A DNA stretch of 36,263 nucleotides from Aequorivita sp. Lineage in GTDB: Bacteria > Bacteroidota > Bacteroidia > Flavobacteriales > Flavobacteriaceae. The notes beneath the pieces are model-generated. The model saw only the letters and a list, made by a program, of their open reading frames with translations. It made no database searches and was not told the origin of the DNA. Of this stretch, positions 34,258 through 36,263 are shown one piece after another. The stretch is taken from positions 1 to 36,263 of the forward strand of contig PAZL01000065.1 of NCBI GenBank assembly GCA_002715485.1, in the 5' to 3' direction. A program made the translations under genes and the position numbers. Each line of letters begins with the position of its first letter. Within the stretch, counting starts at the first letter, position 1.

Positions 34258-35673
34258 ATGAAAATCAAAATCATTTGTCTTTTAGTACTCAGCTTTCCTA
34301 TTGTTATTTTAGCCCAAAATGAAAACCGTACTATACGAACCCTAGAGGAATGTATTGAATTGGCTCTTAAAAACAATTTGGACTTAAAGCAATCACAGTT
34401 TAACGAAAAAACAAGAGACATAAATTTTAGACAAAATAAAAATGCCCTGCTTCCCACGCTAAATGGCAATTATAATTTAGGTATTTCCAACGGGCGAAGT
34501 ATAGATCCATATACAAATACATTTGTTAATGAGCAACTAACCTTCTCGAATGCTGCACTAGGACTGGATGCCACTATATTTAATGGCTTTAGGCTCATCA
34601 ACAGTTGGAAACAAGCAAAACTCAACCTACAGGCCAGTGAGATGGAAACAGAAGCTGCAAAACAATCCTTGATTTTGAATGTTACTTTAACTTATCTGCA
34701 AGTATTGAACGCACAGGATTTGGTTAAACTGGCCAAAGCAAGGGTAACCACCACCCAGGGACAATTAGATAGACTTAAAAGTATGTATGAGGAGGAAACA
34801 GGAAATCCTGCAGAATATCGGGACCTTCAGGGGCAAATTGCTGCAGATGCATCCTATTTAGTCGAAAGTGAAAATAACCTAGAAAACGAACTCATTAATT
34901 TGAACACTCTAATAAATGCAGAAGAGGAAATTACAGTAGCTGGCTTAGATTTACAGTTGAAAATTGAAAAATATACATACTCCCCTTCTGATGTTTATAT
35001 GCAAGCTTTGGAAGTTTTTCCTTCCGTTAAGGCTAGTGATTTAAACCTGGAGGCTGCAAACAAGGGAGTTGCTATTGCACGGTCGCAATACAGCCCAGAA
35101 ATAAGTCTTTTTGCAAACTTAAATACCAACTATTCAAGTGCAGCGCGTCTTTTTAGTGAAACGGGAAGCAGCATCGTTGAAAATGGCGATTTTGTTACTA
35201 TAAACAATGAAAATTATGCAGTGCTGAGTGAAGAAACAAATTTTAGAAGTGAGGAAATTCCCTATAACGACCAATTCGATAATAACTTAAACTCTTCCTT
35301 TGGCGTTGCTGTTACTGTCCCTATTTTTAATGGCTTCCGAGCCAAAAACAATGTTGCGCTGGAAAAAATAAAGAAAGAAGAGGCAAAAACAGCTTTGGAA
35401 AAAACCAAACTCAATCTTCAGCAGTCAGTTAAACAGTCATATAATGCAATGCAGGCCGCATTTGAGCGCTATAAAATTCTACAAAGCCAAGTTGATGCTT
35501 ACCAGGAATCTTTCCGTATAAATGAAATTCGTTTTAACAATGGGGTCTCAAATAGTGTGGATTATATTGTAAGTAAAAATAACTTGGACAATGCCCAAAT
35601 CAATTTGGCAAATGTTAGTTATGAATATTTGCTACGCGTGAAGGTTTTAGAGTATTATAGAGCGGGTCTTTAA
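34258..35673 (+). CDS. TolC-like outer-membrane efflux protein (471 aa)
   Basis: A signal peptide is clear (KIKIICLLVLSFPIVILA, cut near AQNEN). Two OEP repeats of long helices and strand pairs follow: TLEECIELALKNNLDLKQSQ, LNVTLTYLQVLNAQDLVKLA, then VAVTVPIFNGFRAKNNV and SYNAMQAAFERYKILQSQV. The closing segment, NNLDNAQINLANVSYEYLLR, is typical of TolC-family channels. It should form the outer-membrane end of the export path. It is the last gene of the operon, starting 21 bases after the second ATPase; no strong terminator hairpin was found after it. Confidence 0.94.
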   Translation: MKIKIICLLVLSFPIVILAQNENRTIRTLEECIELALKNNLDLKQSQFNEKTRDINFRQNKNALLPTLNGNYNLGISNGRSIDPYTNTFVNEQLTFSNAALGLDATIFNGFRLINSWKQAKLNLQASEMETEAAKQSLILNVTLTYLQVLNAQDLVKLAKARVTTTQGQLDRLKSMYEEETGNPAEYRDLQGQIAADASYLVESENNLENELINLNTLINAEEEITVAGLDLQLKIEKYTYSPSDVYMQALEVFPSVKASDLNLEAANKGVAIARSQYSPEISLFANLNTNYSSAARLFSETGSSIVENGDFVTINNENYAVLSEETNFRSEEIPYNDQFDNNLNSSFGVAVTVPIFNGFRAKNNVALEKIKKEEAKTALEKTKLNLQQSVKQSYNAMQAAFERYKILQSQVDAYQESFRINEIRFNNGVSNSVDYIVSKNNLDNAQINLANVSYEYLLRVKVLEYYRAGL

Positions 35674-35938
35674 TATCATTTTAAAAGCAAATCAGTCGCT
35701 TCCAATTTTTTTCCCTTTCCAAAATGAACAGCCCCCTTCCCAAGTTTTTTAATATACCATTTATCCTTACTTTTATCCAATTATATTTATATTATCCCTC
35801 TATATCGAATAACTAAATCGTCCCCTGATTCCGATCAAATTCAAAAGGTTAAAATTTTAAAGACCCTAAGGTTTATGGCTTTTTCATAACCCACTTAAAA
35901 TTAGTGTAACTATACTCAATTATAAAAAATATAAAACG

Positions 35939-36067
35939 ATGGCTGATAAAAAAGACAATACCCGCCCAGAGCAAAGACCCATTGATCCAGAAAAGAACAA
36001 TGCCAATCAGGAAAAGGAATATAGAAAAGATAAAAGGGACGGGAAGATAGATGATGCTGAAGAATGA
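35939..36067 (+). CDS. small, highly charged hypothetical protein (42 aa)
   Basis: An ATG at 35939 opens a 42-codon frame ending TGA at 36065-36067. The product (MADKKDNTRPEQRPIDPEKN, then QEKEYRKDKRDGKIDDAEE) is almost all charged or polar residues, likely unfolded or very helical and soluble. The preceding 265 bases, after the TolC-like gene, are AT-rich with no other convincing gene, so a separate promoter is likely. Function unknown. Confidence 0.5.
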   Translation: MADKKDNTRPEQRPIDPEKNNANQEKEYRKDKRDGKIDDAEE

Positions 36068-36071
36068 AAAA

Positions 36072-36127
36072 ACGAGGTCGTAATTCGTGAAGCGTTAATC
36101 GTGAGTAGTGAGTAGTGAATAGTGAAA
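36072..36127. repeat. 7-bp tandem repeat (8 units) near the right end
   Basis: Eight in-register heptamers follow the small gene: ACGAGGT, CGTAATT, CGTGAAG, CGTTAAT, CGTGAGT, AGTGAGT, AGTGAAT and AGTGAAA. The unit drifts step by step from CGTGAAG to AGTGAGT. Confidence 0.6.
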
Positions 36128-36140
36128 AGGAAGCGGGATG

Positions 36141-36180
36141 GTGAATAGGTGAATAGGTGAATATGTGAGTATGTGAATCG
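36141..36180. repeat. 8-bp tandem repeat, GTGAATAG type (5 units)
   Basis: GTGAATAG (twice), GTGAATAT, GTGAGTAT and GTGAATCG follow in one register. This is the only block in the window whose period is 8 instead of 7. Confidence 0.65.
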
Positions 36181-36185
36181 CAAAT

Positions 36186-36262
36186 GGTTGTGGGTTGTCA
36201 GTTGTCCGTTGTCGGTTGTCAGTTGTGGGTTGTAGGTTGTGAAGCGTGAAGCGTGAGACGTG
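36186..36262. repeat. 7-bp tandem repeat, GGTTGTG type (11 units, to window end)
   Basis: Eleven heptamers in one register: GGTTGTG, GGTTGTC, AGTTGTC, CGTTGTC, GGTTGTC, AGTTGTG, GGTTGTA, GGTTGTG, AAGCGTG (twice) and AGACGTG. The block probably continues past the window edge. Confidence 0.7.
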
Positions 36263-36263
36263 A

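Noticed and set aside
35724..35816. 30-codon plus-strand reading frame (MNSPLPKFF...) after the TolC-like gene
   Set aside because: Hydrophobic and Tyr/Ile-rich as expected from AT-rich sequence; no start signal or coding pattern.

Overview
The window looks like chromosomal DNA of a Bacteroidota bacterium, most likely a member of the Flavobacteriaceae. The grounds are low to moderate GC, gene starts without clear Shine-Dalgarno sequences, a long tandem array of about 800-residue FtsX permeases with two LolD/MacB-type ATPases, and small hypothetical genes of Bacteroidota type. I see no tRNA, rRNA, CRISPR array or intact insertion sequence.

Positions 1-2.5 kb hold small accessory genes: the cut-off start of a P-loop ATPase, three small unknown proteins, a DUF6904-like protein and a pair of overlapping 45-codon reading frames. 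Positions 2.56-13.25 kb are a type I restriction-modification operon read on the minus strand. Its order is hsdM, hsdS, a 1205-residue membrane-associated YobI/KAP-like P-loop NTPase, a YhcG-like (DUF1016) PD-(D/E)XK nuclease, and hsdR. Upstream of it on the same strand (13.5-16.04 kb) lies a translationally coupled pair: a GNAT-PIN-(ASCH-like) fusion protein and a stand-alone ASCH protein.

Positions 16.04-18.43 kb are a cassette-like array on the minus strand. Three unrelated single genes (a DUF4145 protein with a zinc ribbon, a short membrane-anchored protein and a WapI-type immunity-like protein) each end 4-7 bases from the motif GTTGGCAA(A)C. They are separated by elements of about 135-180 bp with imperfect inverted ends and nested hairpins. 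The layout resembles integron attC cassettes but the ends do not fit the attC consensus, and no recombinase is present here. This is the most novel-looking structure in the window.

Positions 18.76-35.7 kb are a regulated efflux or envelope-transport locus. A sensor kinase and an NtrC-family sigma-54 activator (minus strand, overlapping by 11 bases) diverge from an operon of membrane-fusion protein, ABC ATPase, four FtsX/MacB-type permeases, a second ABC ATPase and a TolC-like outer-membrane protein. A pair of repeated sites 22 bp apart in the divergent promoter region is a candidate binding site for the activator. The efflux genes probably form one envelope-spanning export system, with the two-component pair sensing envelope stress or a substrate.

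Several intergenic gaps from 18.6 kb onward contain degenerate tandem repeats with a strict 7-bp period (different heptamers at different places, sometimes reaching into a stop codon). They are listed separately. A 42-residue highly charged protein lies near the right end, followed by another large block of these repeats.
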